Of a stretch of 64,000 bases of DNA, positions 1 to 11,752 are shown piece by piece. The notes beneath the pieces were generated by a model. The model was not told the origin of the DNA, searched no databases, and worked only from the letters and a program-made list of their open reading frames with translations. Origin of the DNA: Picochlorum sp. 'celeri' (Eukaryota > Chlorophyta > Trebouxiophyceae); NCBI GenBank assembly GCA_010909725.1, contig JAACMV010000028.1, positions 186,001-250,000 on the forward strand, read 5' to 3'. The position numbers and the translations under genes are program-made. Within the stretch, counting starts at the first letter, position 1; each line of letters begins with the position of its first letter.

Positions 1-57
1 GGAGTCCGAAAAGCTATATCTGTGTTTTTCCAAAAGCTAGCAGGGAAACCTTAGTCA

Positions 58-1088
58 TCATGTAATCCTAATTGTCTGCCTAAATCTTGCAAGCGACAAC
101 TCCAAAGTCAAGGTCTCTTTCTCTAGACTACACAATGCTCGATTGACACGGTGTGAGTCGAGACTAAGATTTGTCTCTAACGAAAGGCGCTCACATTTGG
201 GGAGATCAATGTGAATCACCGACCCACTGATCCTGATTTGCCCAGCAGTAGGGTGATGCGTCAACACACAACAGGACTCTTTGACTAATCTCACGACTAT
301 TCTGATACTATGCACTGGATTTCCTACGAATGACATATTCCAATCTTCTTTATGCAGGCGATGCGTACATTCCACACCATCTTCTGTCGTATCTACTGTT
401 ACCATGTCCTTCTTTGATGCAACACAGGGTTCAGGCAGCACATCCATCAAGACAGTCTCATCCATTCCCCACAACATGATGGACTCCAAGCTCCCCTTAC
501 TCTTCATCCTAGGAAGCTTGATATCTGGGTCAAGGTACATTCCTGTATCTTTTGCCACTTTCGACATCACCATGGCAATCAGATGCATTTTGAAATTCAC
601 ATTCTCAATCGCAGCCTGAAGCACCCTTGGATGCGTGGCACAATGTATCACTGCAGTCATACCAAAGCACCTCCATCAATTCTATACACCTTCCCTATGA
701 ACCTATACGTATATCATACCGGTACAAGCATCTCCACGCTTGTCCACATCCATCTTGGGTTTGGATATAAAAAACTCAAGCCGGATATTCTCCTCCCAAC
801 CTTTCTCATGTACCCATGATGCCGTTAAATCGCCTTCTCCCTCCCATCCAACTGGTAATGTCGCCCTCGCACTTGAGCAGACGTTAATAAACACCTTTCT
901 TTGGTCTTCATCCCTGCTTTTAATGACAAAACCAGGTTTGGGTATATTAGCAGGATCTGTCACCCGTATACCCTGTACAGTGGATTAAACAATGCATCAT
1001 GTGAATATATACATCCACCATACCATCTAGATCGCACCTGATCCACAACATGGGAAAGTTCTTCACCTAGACTGCTCCGAATTGGCAT
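58..1088 (-). CDS. PIH1-domain protein (R2TP / dynein pre-assembly factor type)
   Basis: Three inferred exons, complement(58..650, 720..972, 1038..1088), give about 298 aa. Introns of 69 and 65 nt have GT/AG ends and compatible phases. Exon 2 carries the PIH1 signature (KPGFVIKS followed by KVFINVCSS). Exon 3 continues the fold (THPRVL, then a helical stretch ending near an LPRMKSKG-like segment), and the C-terminal half looks like the CS-like beta domain of PIH1D1/Nop17-type proteins. In the family, PIH1 proteins act with HSP90 and R2TP in assembling snoRNPs, PIKKs or axonemal dyneins. Subfamily (PIH1D1 versus a ciliary member) cannot be settled here. The first exon (17 codons) is the weakest part: it was chosen because it gives an ATG, an open phase-0 reading and a good donor. 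Transcribed divergently from the Vps62-like gene. Confidence 0.75.
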
Positions 1089-1406
1089 GAGTAACTTTGA
1101 CAGGGCTATAACTACTCCACATGCATTCTATGCCATTGATCAACCTCTCAACGCATCTTTGGGGGTCTCAGAAATCCTATAATGGCTCATTCGTGTTTTT
1201 CAAGTGTCCTTGGTTGGATTCAAACCCCCCTTTGTGATGGGGTCAGATCAGACAGGCATTCGTGAATATCGCCATGAGAAGCGCCTTAGATACCCTGAGA
1301 CAGCCATGGGGAGGGCTCATTTTAAACCATCAACATGATGTCTTTAGTAATAGGGTGAAACAAAGGAGTCTGAGTGCATTCAGAGGAACGCGTTTGTGAC
1401 TGGAAT
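1089..1406. other. Intergenic region between divergent genes
   Basis: About 320 bp between the start of the PIH1 gene and the Vps62-like gene. It must hold both promoters. I see no RNA gene or coding sequence in it. Confidence 0.5.
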
Positions 1407-2822
1407 ATGGAAGGGCAAGGCAGGAGGGGTCTTCTTCTGGAGATTATTCTGGTTTTAGTCGTGAGTAGTCCTGTATATGCTTTTGAGAGAGTTGAGACGT
1501 CAAGTTCTGCGTGTTCTGTACAAGAACCTCCGCCGTTGACCCCTCTGGAGAGCGTATCCTGTTCAGGGAGTGAGGAGGCGACCATTGAGGAGGCCAAAGA
1601 TAGGGCTTGGAGGTTTGCGCCGGTGGTGAAATTCCATCCATTGGAAAGGTATCATTTGCAAGATATCTCTGCATGGTATAATGCCTCGGTATTTGTGGGA
1701 GCAGATGGGTCAGGGGATCCAAATGTGAAACAGGGGTACAGAACTTTGAGAACAGGGGCAGCCATGTCTGATGAGGAGCGAGAGGCGTTGATTTCGGGGG
1801 CACCGTTTGATGCGAATGGTCATAGTACTGCTGATATATATTACACAGTGAGTGATTATGATGACGGTCGATTCTGGTTGTATAACTTTGACCTCTTTTT
1901 CTCGTGGAATGGATGTTCAAACCAAGAGCTGGTGTTTGATAGCACGGCGCTGAAATACATCATGTGCCCAGCAGGGGAGCACGAAGGTGATTTGGAACGG
2001 CTTTCTGTTCTTGTTTGCAAGTCGGATTACAGGATTGCGAGGATTGGGTATAATCAGCATGGTTGGTCAGAAGTCAGAGATTGCGATGCAGGAAACTGCC
2101 CTGTGGATGCAGGTACAGGGAATCCTGTGGTGTACTCAGCACTTGAATCACATAGTTTATATCCAGAAAACAATGGATTTCACGTATATTATGCATTTGG
2201 CCCCATTTATATTGGCGATAGGACTGGAGATGATGCTGAGAAAATGTTTGTGCCCCGTGCAGACAATGTTGTGTATTTGCCACCTCTAGCAGAGATTGAA
2301 GCAACAAATGGATGGGAATGGGCAAAATTCTCAGGTAACTGGGGCTCCCTCTTATCTCCATATCCTACAATGCTGTATTGCTTATCAGATGATGGTCGTT
2401 CTCTGTTTGACAATATATGTGAGGATACAAGTGCCTCGCAGTTGATCACATCTGTGTCATCAAGCATCGGCCTTGCCAATCCTGCGGATGAACAGTTCAT
2501 GCATGGACCCCTGTTCCGCCCATCCAATTTTCAAATTAAAGGGACGGAGGTGGCGCCAATTGTGGAGAGCGGAATCACAATGCTGACTTGCGCTGATGAT
2601 GTGGCAGCTGCGGCAAGATCAAATCTGATGAATGAATCTGCACAGATTCCTCCGGCTGAAGAGGCTGTGGTAGAAGAAATCCCTCGTGAACAAATTACAG
2701 AGAATAGCGAGATGAATGAAATAGTCGTGGCAGCTCCAACCCCTGGGCCTTCCTCTGGGTTTGCTGCATATCCCCTTATATGGTCTCTTTCTCTATTGTT
2801 TTCTCTCCTGAATTGCTTTTGA
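1407..2822 (+). CDS. Vps62/DUF946-family secreted, probably GPI-anchored protein
   Basis: Single exon. An ATG at 1374 is in frame, but the one at 1407 (471 aa) places a typical signal peptide (LLLEIILVLVVSSPVYA) right at the N-terminus and is preferred. The body has Vps62-type features: an RFAPVVKFHPLERYHLQDI segment soon after the signal, then WYNASVFVGADGSG, and later a YSALESHSLYP motif around the middle. The C-terminus is a Pro/Ser/Gly-rich spacer followed by a hydrophobic tail with no basic cytosolic end, as in GPI-anchor signals. Family members are related to yeast Vps62 and plant DUF946 proteins, and their biochemical function is poorly known. The signal and tail suggest a surface or vacuolar-lumen location; this is inference. 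Confidence 0.75.
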   Translation: MEGQGRRGLLLEIILVLVVSSPVYAFERVETSSSACSVQEPPPLTPLESVSCSGSEEATIEEAKDRAWRFAPVVKFHPLERYHLQDISAWYNASVFVGADGSGDPNVKQGYRTLRTGAAMSDEEREALISGAPFDANGHSTADIYYTVSDYDDGRFWLYNFDLFFSWNGCSNQELVFDSTALKYIMCPAGEHEGDLERLSVLVCKSDYRIARIGYNQHGWSEVRDCDAGNCPVDAGTGNPVVYSALESHSLYPENNGFHVYYAFGPIYIGDRTGDDAEKMFVPRADNVVYLPPLAEIEATNGWEWAKFSGNWGSLLSPYPTMLYCLSDDGRSLFDNICEDTSASQLITSVSSSIGLANPADEQFMHGPLFRPSNFQIKGTEVAPIVESGITMLTCADDVAAAARSNLMNESAQIPPAEEAVVEEIPREQITENSEMNEIVVAAPTPGPSSGFAAYPLIWSLSLLFSLLNCF

Positions 2823-2867
2823 GTTACATGTCTAGCAGTCAAAACTATTTTTCATCTTAAAATGGCA

Positions 2868-4530
2868 TCATGCAACAATTTTAGCGACTTTTTTCTTCCC
2901 ATGGGCATCTACATGTGATGAGTTGGTTGCCTCCCCATCTCCATCTTCCCACCTGGGCGTCTTGCGCAATGTGGGTGCTGGAGTCATCATGGCCTCCTCT
3001 GTCGGCGGCAATGATTGTTTTTCGTCAACTGTAAGAACCTTGCGGCTCTCTGCAAAGTACTGATTCGGGTGATTTATTCCTGTGTCACAGGAACAGCCCA
3101 TTTTACCTTCCCATACAGTTGCACATGCCAGTTGATAGTGGCCTTGTGTTGCCTTTTTCACAGCTTCGTCAACCTTTGAGGCAGACAGATCTAATCTCGA
3201 CAAACTCTGACGCAACGATTCCTCGCCCATTACTCTATACGGACATCCATGAACCTGTCCAGGTCCAGGCATGGCATTGATTATTTTCAAACAAGAATGA
3301 GGGGTATAATCTTGCCTTTTTCCCTCCTTGCCATAGTTATGCCTAATGTTGTACAGATATTGCTTATCGAATTTATCACCTGGGGCAACAGGAGCCATTT
3401 CTGTTCTCCAGAAACGGATGGCTTCCTCCATCGGTAACCCAATACCCTTGAGAAACAAACCAAGTTGCTGTCTCCCAGTATGCTTGAGATGATGCTGTGT
3501 TCTCAATGAATCCATCATCACAGACATACAAAGAGGAAAGGATTCCTTCTGTAGCCGGGGAAGCATGGAAGCGTTAATGCTTTCTTCGGATCCCCCGGAT
3601 GACTTGACACCATTATAATCTGGCCCAAGGTATCGTTCACTCAGACCTGAGACCAAAGGCACTAGGCGTTCCTTTTCTTCACCAGCAGAAAAGGCACTCC
3701 ACTGTCTCGAGAGCAACGCCAAATGCTTGGAGAGATGAGATCGAAATGGAGCCATGACAAGGGATCCAATTTGGTCCCGTGAGACGTATGCAAAACCCTC
3801 CCTCAGATATACTCGTCTCATGGCAACCAAATCAGGCACTTTCTCAAAGCTCACCTTGTAAAACGATTCGTGTGCGCCTGATGACGAGAAGAGTGATTGT
3901 ACTTGAGCCACTGAATTCGTTATAGATTGCAACGTGGCCTTCAAACACTCTTGCACGTCTTCAAATTCCGCCCTTGTGACCACCTGAACAGGCAGGCCAT
4001 GCTGCTCAATGAATGCCCTCTGATCTGATGACAGCATATCTTTAAAACGAGCCCTGAACAGCTCACACTCTTGATTCAAAAACCATTTCCTCTTATCTTC
4101 AGTCTGGCAAAATGCCAAACGCAGCACATAATGCGATGCCACGTCCTTTCGCATCGTGGACTCCTTTGTTGCATCCTTCAAGTGCACCTGCGCCAGCTTG
4201 ACAATCCTGTCCAACAATTCATCTCCTTTGTAGTTCCTTGCCTTCAAATCCTCAATCCCTCGCAACACTGCAGAACATGGAAAAATTATTGTCGACGATA
4301 GAGCCACATATGTCGCATACTACACCAGAACACCTACCATGCAGCCGATCCACTGCAAACCTCTCAAACTCCTCCAGGGAAATATCCCCATCTGGAGCCT
4401 CATCATACATTGATACCATCATCACCCGACCATTCTGCTGAGCAGATGAAAGAGATCCTGAAATCTCCTTACTCACAGCGATAGCTTTATCATGGCTGTT
4501 CAGAATCCTGTTCGCCTTCACCCAAGACAT
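2868..4530 (-). CDS. PRIM2: DNA primase large subunit
   Basis: Two exons, complement(2868..4267, 4338..4530), 530 aa, with a 70-nt GT-AG intron. The product is the p58/PriL subunit of the polymerase alpha-primase complex, which helps start RNA primers in the nucleus. The N-terminal half has the family pattern (GDISLEEFERFAVDRLH, then SHYVLRLAFCQTEDKRKWF). The C-terminal half has the iron-sulfur domain: cysteines in FPLCMSVMMDSLR, SCLKII, HGCPYR and YQLACATVW, plus the diagnostic HHLKHTGRQQLGLFLKGIGL and IRFWRTEM segments. The ATG at 4530 was chosen because the open frame upstream has no ATG. The end is the in-frame TGA at 2868-2870. The C-terminal 60 residues are charged and low in complexity, as is common for this protein. 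Confidence 0.93.
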
Positions 4531-4868
4531 GGCTACTGTTGTTATCACCGGTTCAATCAAGCCCAGTGCCACTCAGATATTGCCGAATAATACCACCAAT
4601 CTCGTTAAATCAGTGAATGATAGAGATTCGAGAAGTTCTAAACCACCGCTGCTGCGCTGTACCAGATTTTGGCGGAAACAACGGACGATTGGTCAATTGG
4701 CAGATGCTGTTTGTTGTTGGAATGGAGTATTCTTACAACAACAAAACAATAATAATAACAATACTAATATGCCGATGACGTCGGCAAACCAAAGCAAGAT
4801 CAAGAATACACATGCTGCAACGAGATGAGACGCTCTCGAAAAATTCAAAAATACCCTAGATACTTTCA

Positions 4869-5483
4869 TTAGGGTATTATCTGGTCCTTGGAATACTCAT
4901 CCACCAAGCGAGTCAGTGCCTCAATCTTTGCATCCTTGAGCCGTATCATCTCCTCTTGCTTTGCACATTTCAGCTCAAGAACCCGAATCACGTCGTGTAG
5001 CTCGTCAATCACTCTGCCATCATGGTCTTCAGACTGCCCTCTTCTCTCTGCGGCTGGAATGTGGGACACCATTCCCTTCTTCTCATCCATTTGAGTAGGA
5101 CACGTATTCTCATCAGTACTATGGCCTGCTGATAGTCTATACAACGTATTCCTCAACAACTTGAGCACCCTCTCCACACACCCAACCTCGCAGGATACAA
5201 CAGAACGCATTGTCTCCACAGACAACTTCATCCCAATCTTCTTAAGTACTTTATCATTTAATGTCCTCCAATTCTCCATCTTCTGCTTCGAATTACTGGT
5301 AGGACTGTAATTGTGCAGGTCAACTAATTTCGGTTGGTAGTAATGAATAATATCTGCCACACACACAGCATCACTGAAATCCCTGGTAATATTCTTCTTC
5401 TGTTTAGAAAGCGGTATGCTATCTACCCATACGTAAATCTCACCGAGCTCATCTTCGTCGCGAATGTCTGGTAACAATCCCAT
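4869..5483 (-). CDS. SPEF1: SPEF1 / CLAMP-like calponin-homology protein
   Basis: Single exon, 204 aa, ATG at 5483. Residues about 12-110 form the CH-like domain typical of sperm flagellar protein 1, with the nearly invariant IYVWVDSIPLSKQKKNITRD and RDFSDAVCVADIIHYYQPK stretches, followed by VDLHNYSPT and WRTLNDKVLKKIG. The C-terminus (about 165-200) is a short coiled coil (LELKCAKQEEMIRLKDAKI). SPEF1 binds and bundles microtubules and is found in the central pair of motile cilia, so this gene implies a flagellated organism. It is close to the normal length of the family. The start of the next gene lies about 460 bp away on the opposite strand. Confidence 0.9.
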   Translation of the reverse strand: MGLLPDIRDEDELGEIYVWVDSIPLSKQKKNITRDFSDAVCVADIIHYYQPKLVDLHNYSPTSNSKQKMENWRTLNDKVLKKIGMKLSVETMRSVVSCEVGCVERVLKLLRNTLYRLSAGHSTDENTCPTQMDEKKGMVSHIPAAERRGQSEDHDGRVIDELHDVIRVLELKCAKQEEMIRLKDAKIEALTRLVDEYSKDQIIP

Positions 5484-5941
5484 TCTTTCCCTTTCCGCGT
5501 TACTCTTTCTCTGTATGGGTCTGTATACGATTTACATTGACAATATATACATTTATGTACCGATGTTTGGTATGGATGTGAGCAGAAGATGAAGCAAACA
5601 ATACCTCGAGGTTGCGCATCTGTCCTTCCCATCGACAGCCTCTGTTTGAAGGGCTCTGCTGTCGTTTTTTGTGTCTCACTCATGCAATCGCATGGGTCTT
5701 TTCGGTGGTCTCTTTGTAGCTCTTCTGTAGTGTGAATTCTCATTATTCATCTTCTATTCTAGTGAAATATCGAATACAATAGATAATACTGTGTCGGAAG
5801 CGCGGTAGAGTTTGTACCGTGGCTTTGTGATTGAATCGCAATCATCAACCTTACAACGGTCACCAAGCATCACAAAGGAACGGGGGTGATTGAGCGACTG
5901 CTGTGGATATTAATAACTCTTTTTCCTTACATCGGCAGAAT
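5484..5941. other. Intergenic region between divergent genes
   Basis: About 460 bp upstream of both SPEF1 (minus) and the unknown five-exon gene (plus). The stretch includes short open frames without any recognisable protein signature. I see no RNA gene. Confidence 0.4.
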
Positions 5942-7429
5942 ATGGAGGTCTCAGAGACTGGGGAAAGCAATTGGGGTTGGGCGAATGGCAGTCAGAATGG
6001 GCTGACCGTGGCAGTTCAGAATCGACATGCTTCACAGATTGCACGCGTCAATTATCGACAAGATATGTCATCCAATAGAGATACGAATATGCAGTTTTCG
6101 ATTCACATGACGCTCGCCAATCAAGGTGCGACCAGCGCTGTGGACGTTAGAGTGGGGCAGGACTTGGGGTCCCCAACGGAAGCGCTGAACTCGCGCATCG
6201 GGCATGCAGAGAACTCACATATTGTAGATGATAAAGGGGAATCTCGTAGTGATGACGAGGTGAACTACATCGGTGCAGGAGATGAGCCACCAGAGAGGGA
6301 TTTCCATCATGCAGGCAGGCGGGGAAATGTGCACCAGACACCCCAGGAGGCCCCGCCTCAACGAAAAGTGATTGATTCCAATAGTACCAATCATCCAATT
6401 CCTCCTGTGGTAGCGCATCGGAGGGAAGAAAATCCGGAGCCACGCGAAGAAGATATTCCATTAGTATGTGTACAATTTTGCATGAGGTGTGTTGTGATGG
6501 TATTTAAAAATCTCGTCTCCTGAACTGTGCAGGCCGATATTTACCGTGCAATTCTCCAAGTCATGTCAGAAAATAGACATGATGGCGTTTATGTGAGCAA
6601 TACAATGATTTGTAGAATGGTGCAATCGGCATGTCCTCATCTATCTCTACAGCATGTAGAGCTCCAGGACTCGCTCTCAGAAAGGGTACGCTTTCCACGT
6701 GAAGAATCTGTATTCTTGAAATAATTTTACTACGACGCGCAGATACAATGTTTGGTGCGGGAGAAAGTACGCCGTGGCCTTTCAAGGGAATTTACCAGAG
6801 AGTTTGTCAACATATATCAGTATGAGTATGGTGAACAAAATGTCCATCTTGATGGCAGGACAAAAGTGTACATCAGTCAAGCATTACGTGAAATACTCGT
6901 GGAAGGTATGTATATGTGTTTAATATGTATCAGGTGGCAGCCTATGCCAAACAATACATCTTTGAGGTGTGCAGGGGAAAACCAAGGGAGACCATCTTAC
7001 AGATACTGGGGTGGCGATCCATATGGAAATCCCACATTCAGACGACTTTTATTTGCGCTTCAAGATGCTCATCTACGGGTATTCGGCTTTAACAGGCAGG
7101 ATTTTCCAAATTTGAGATACACCCAAGACATCAATGAAGGTATCAGAACCATCCCCCCAGCAATTCTGGCATTCTATGTCTGCAAGGTACGCGGATGCAA
7201 GACGTTGCTTGATCCACCTGCGTCAACAGAAGTTTGATTATGTATATGAAGGAGAAGCCTCTCAATCTGACTCACACATGTCTATACACACGTGCAGTTT
7301 GAATGCCTTCTTTCACCCGAAATATCCAGCATGCAGAGCTGGTATACACGTGTCCTTCGGGTGGTCAGCAGACGCACGAGTGCATACGTCAGATTTCCTA
7401 TCAATAACGAGCAGGCTTTCAGGCCCTAA
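5942..7429 (+). CDS. Unknown protein, five exons
   Basis: Inferred exons 5942..6463, 6533..6685, 6743..6905, 6975..7186 and 7298..7429 give about 393 aa; all junctions are GT-AG with matching phase. The first 170 residues are polar and low in complexity (Asn, Ser, Glu, Asp-rich). The rest looks globular and basic: an ADIYRAILQVMSENRHDG segment, REKVRRGLSREFTREFVNIY, and an aromatic-rich stretch RPSYRYWGGDPYGNPTFRRL. The last exon reads FECLLSPEISSMQSWYTRVL and is rich in arginine. I recognise no family. The 3' end is the least certain part: reading through the 7187 donor would stop at 7237, and another splice would continue to 7589. The helical middle could be a nucleic-acid-binding fold, but nothing in the sequence proves that. 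Confidence 0.5.
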
Positions 7430-7636
7430 AGTTCATGGGGCCACGCTGAGCAAATATGCTTTGGATTTATACCAGCTATATACCTACGGGACTTGTGTCA
7501 AGTCAAGGAGAGAGAAGAAAGAAAAGATCCTAGTCGTCTTGCCAGGATCAAGATGCCCCCTCATCCTGTCCAGTCCCACACAAGCATAATAATATTCTTT
7601 TCATGTAAGAATACCTGAATCCTATAGAACAATACC

Positions 7637-8885
7637 ATGGTACCATACAATGCACGCACATGGAATGGGTCGTGCATCCCTGTCCATGTTGCAGGGGTCT
7701 CTTCTCCGAGTCTGAGACATAGATTCCATAGTATTTCACATACAAGTACATCATATAGCAGTAGTAGGCTTATTGTGAGGGCAGAGAAACGCCCATCGTC
7801 GAGAAAGACTCGTCAAGTTTCGGGTAAAAGGGATTCGGGCTTCTTTGCCGATGTGGATCCGAATGGTGCGTTGTTATGCATATATCTATATTATGTAGTT
7901 CAATACTGAACGATTTCTATGCGCAGCGACGATATATCCGGTAAAGGGAAGCTTGAAACAAGACCCAACCAAACGAGGTGGGAGGTGGGAGAGCGATTTT
8001 GTATGGAATAGCAATTGGAAGGAGGCTATGGAGTATGATGATGCGATACGGGAGAGTAATAATGCCAGGCAGAAGAAGACTGAGGAGAAGGAGGAGTCGA
8101 GCAAGGGCAAATTGTCCTTGGTGCAGGCCAAGAAGGACTTGAATGATGTCAATGTGGATCTGTCTGATCAGCTGCGGCAACGTACAAGGGATGGCGATGA
8201 GAAGAACAGTTCTAATGTGATCATTCAGGTAGAGAAAAAGCCTCGAAGGAGTTCGGGTGATGCAAAGATGACGCAGAGGGAGGGGCGTGCATGGCGTCGC
8301 AGTGACAGATATGCCATCAGAGGAGGATCAGGGACACGTGCAGGCGAGGAGGAAGAGAAGGAAAAGACACGAGAGATTGAGCGAGAACGATATGATCAGT
8401 TGAAGAGAGAGCTTCAGTTGTGGAGCGTGGGGCTGACTGCTGTGTGCTTTGGATGCACTGTTGCATTTTATGGAAGAGATGTGGGAGCAAGCTATGGCAT
8501 TGGAGCTCTAGGAGGGCTTTTATATCTGAGATCTTTGTCTCGAAGTGTGGATTCATTTGGAGTGGGTGGCGTGGGAGGAGGCCCTCGCTTGCTGATACCA
8601 GTCATTCTTGCCTTGGGGTACAACAGGTACAACACATTGGTTGCAGAGCAATCAGGCCTGTACCTGCAATTGCTCCCCATGCTGGCAGGATTCTTCACAT
8701 ACAAGGGAGCCGTTATTGCCAGACAGAGCAAGGCATTGTTTGACGAGTATACAGGCAAAACACAGCAATGGGATGATGATGACGATATGGATGATGACAT
8801 GTCTGACCAAGACAGAGAGCAAAAGCAAGAGAGTGTTGCCAGCGTGGATAGAGCCTTCTCTCGCACCATGCTGACCAAATACTGA
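7637..8885 (+). CDS. CGL160: CGL160-like plastid ATP-synthase assembly factor
   Basis: Two exons, 7637..7865 and 7927..8885, with a 61-nt GTGCGT intron; 395 aa. The first 50 residues are Ser/Arg/His-rich with few acids, as expected for a chloroplast transit peptide. A conserved N-terminal block follows (GGRWESDFVWNSNWKEAME), then a long charged linker. The C-terminal domain is AtpI-like, with about four membrane segments between residues 230 and 345; recognisable pieces are GALGGLLYLRSLSRSVDSFG, LLIPVILALGYNRYNTL and LPMLAGFFTYKGAV. In Arabidopsis, CGL160 helps assemble the CF1-CFo ATP synthase (c-ring and CF1 coupling) in the thylakoid, and the family is restricted to the green lineage. The C-terminal tail has an acidic run of Asp that is unusual. 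The taxonomic signal is strong. Confidence 0.88.
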
Positions 8886-9005
8886 TTGATTGATAATAAT
8901 ATAGTAGCACAATGCATCATCATCATTATAGAATTGTGTTGATATTTTTAAAAAAGAAACATGTATCCTTACATACAATGCCAAACCATATGGACCAAAT
9001 CCACA

Positions 9006-10272
<1,267 letters not shown>

Positions 10273-10671
10273 ATGGCATACTATTACTATTCCAGTTCGT
10301 CATACTATTGGTATGCGTGGGTGATTCTGGGGATTGGGATTATTGTCATTGTCTTCCTGTTACTATTTCTGTATGGTCGGTACAGGAAGAGGAAGCAATT
10401 GATGCAACAGCAGCAGCAGATGGAAATGCCTCCTTCCATGGGGGCAGGAGGAGGATACCCAATGCCAGGAGCACCACCACCACCACCAGGAGGAGGAGGA
10501 GGTGGGTACCCACCTCAGGGATATGATCAGTATGGACAGGCTCCTCCTCCGTATGGGTATGCACAGCAGCAGCAGCAGTATCAGGATGATGGCATGGTGT
10601 ATGGGTATCCTGTGAATGATGCTGGTGCATCGAATGCTGTTGCTGGGACCCCAGCCCAGCAGAGCAAGTAG
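10273..10671 (+). CDS. Small single-pass membrane protein with Pro/Gly/Tyr/Gln-rich tail
   Basis: 132 aa, single exon, ATG at 10273. The N-terminus is a Tyr/Ser cluster (MAYYYYSSSSYYWY) followed directly by one strong membrane helix (about residues 14-36, AWVILGIGIIVIVFLLLFLY) and a basic stop-transfer (GRYRKRK). The rest is a low-complexity cytosolic tail with poly-Gln, poly-Pro and poly-Gly runs and a PPPYGY motif that fits the PPxY class of WW-domain ligands. Topology inferred by the positive-inside rule is N-out, C-in. I know no named family; small type III adaptors with PPxY tails (for example VOPP1/WBP1-like) have a similar architecture, but homology cannot be claimed. The upstream region holds the palindrome cluster. 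Confidence 0.65.
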   Translation: MAYYYYSSSSYYWYAWVILGIGIIVIVFLLLFLYGRYRKRKQLMQQQQQMEMPPSMGAGGGYPMPGAPPPPPGGGGGGYPPQGYDQYGQAPPPYGYAQQQQQYQDDGMVYGYPVNDAGASNAVAGTPAQQSK

Positions 10672-10806
10672 TAGTAGTGGAAGTCATGGAAATTTCTCTT
10701 CTCTCTCTTTGAGTGCGGCATGGCTGGGTTTATTCATTGCTTTTTTTTTGCTTCGAAAGATACAGAGAGGTATATATTGTAGCTAATAATAATAATAAGA
10801 TACAGT

Positions 10807-11738
10807 ATGTTGATTCGTTATTGTAATAGAGTTGGGCGATGGGCCAGTGGACATGGCGTAGCACAATGTGGCACATGGAAGAATGCGAATCGGATTCAAG
10901 GCGGCTCTTTGAGGTGGGTTTATATTTATATACGTATATCTGATATGAATAAGATGATCATAGTGTGGTATTGTACAGGGGGCGGCATGTGTGCAGTCGG
11001 GCTGGTGGGCAGGAAGGAGGAGATTCTGTGGTTGTGCTGCAGCATTCGGTGTTGGAGCGAGAGAGGGCGTTGAAGACTGGTCGGATGGTCAAGGTGGCTC
11101 ATATTTTGTTGCAGAATGAGGGTGATGTTGGACGGGTGATGGGTGATATTGCTGGGATCCGGGTGGGGGATCTCTCCAGTGTGTTTGGGGATTTGGCACG
11201 GGAGTACTCGGCATGTCCGAGTGGGAAGAATGGGGGAGAGTTGGGGTGGGTTTCTGTGGGGCAGATGGTTGGAGAGTTTGAGGATGCCTGTTTCAGATCA
11301 CAGCCAGAGGAGGTGGTTCGGTGTAGGACAGAGTATGGTGATCATATTATTTGGATACAGGATGAGAAGATGCAGGGGGAGATCAAGCCAATGTCGGTGG
11401 AAGAGCTGTCAGAGTTGTTGACATGTGAGAGGACGGCGGATGGGCAGTTGGAGCTGGATACTGTGCAGTTGATTGATGTGAGAGAGCCAGCTGAGATTGA
11501 CATTGCCAAGCTGCCTGGGTTTTGGAAGGTGTTTTCATTGAGTGCATTTGGAGAATGGGGTCCGAATGCCGAGTACCTGTTGGATCCTGACAAGACAACC
11601 GTTGTGTTGTGTCATCATGGTATTCGAAGTGCTCAGGTTTGTCAATTTTTGCTCAAAAAGAATTTTAATGATTTACGGAATGTGACTGGGGGGATCAATG
11701 CCTACTGTAAGATTGATCCCTCCATTCCAGAATATTAG
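10807..11738 (+). CDS. Plastid parvulin (PpiC)-rhodanese protein
   Basis: Two exons, 10807..10913 and 10979..11738 (65-nt intron), 288 aa. The first 40 or so residues are Arg/Gly/Asn-rich with no acids, fitting a transit peptide. A parvulin-type peptidyl-prolyl isomerase domain follows (about 63-145: VKVAHILLQNEG, DLAREYSACPSGKNGGELGW), then a rhodanese domain (about 170-285: VQLIDVREPAEIDIAKLPG and an active-site loop VVLCHHGIRSAQ with the catalytic Cys). Arabidopsis has a chloroplast protein of this architecture and size (At5g19370). The role in plants is not well defined; isomerase plus sulfur-transfer activity is the family expectation. The reading across the splice site (AG|G) restores the frame exactly. 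Upstream, 10783-10799 is an AAT repeat. Confidence 0.85.
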
Positions 11739-11752
11739 AACAATCCTTTCAG

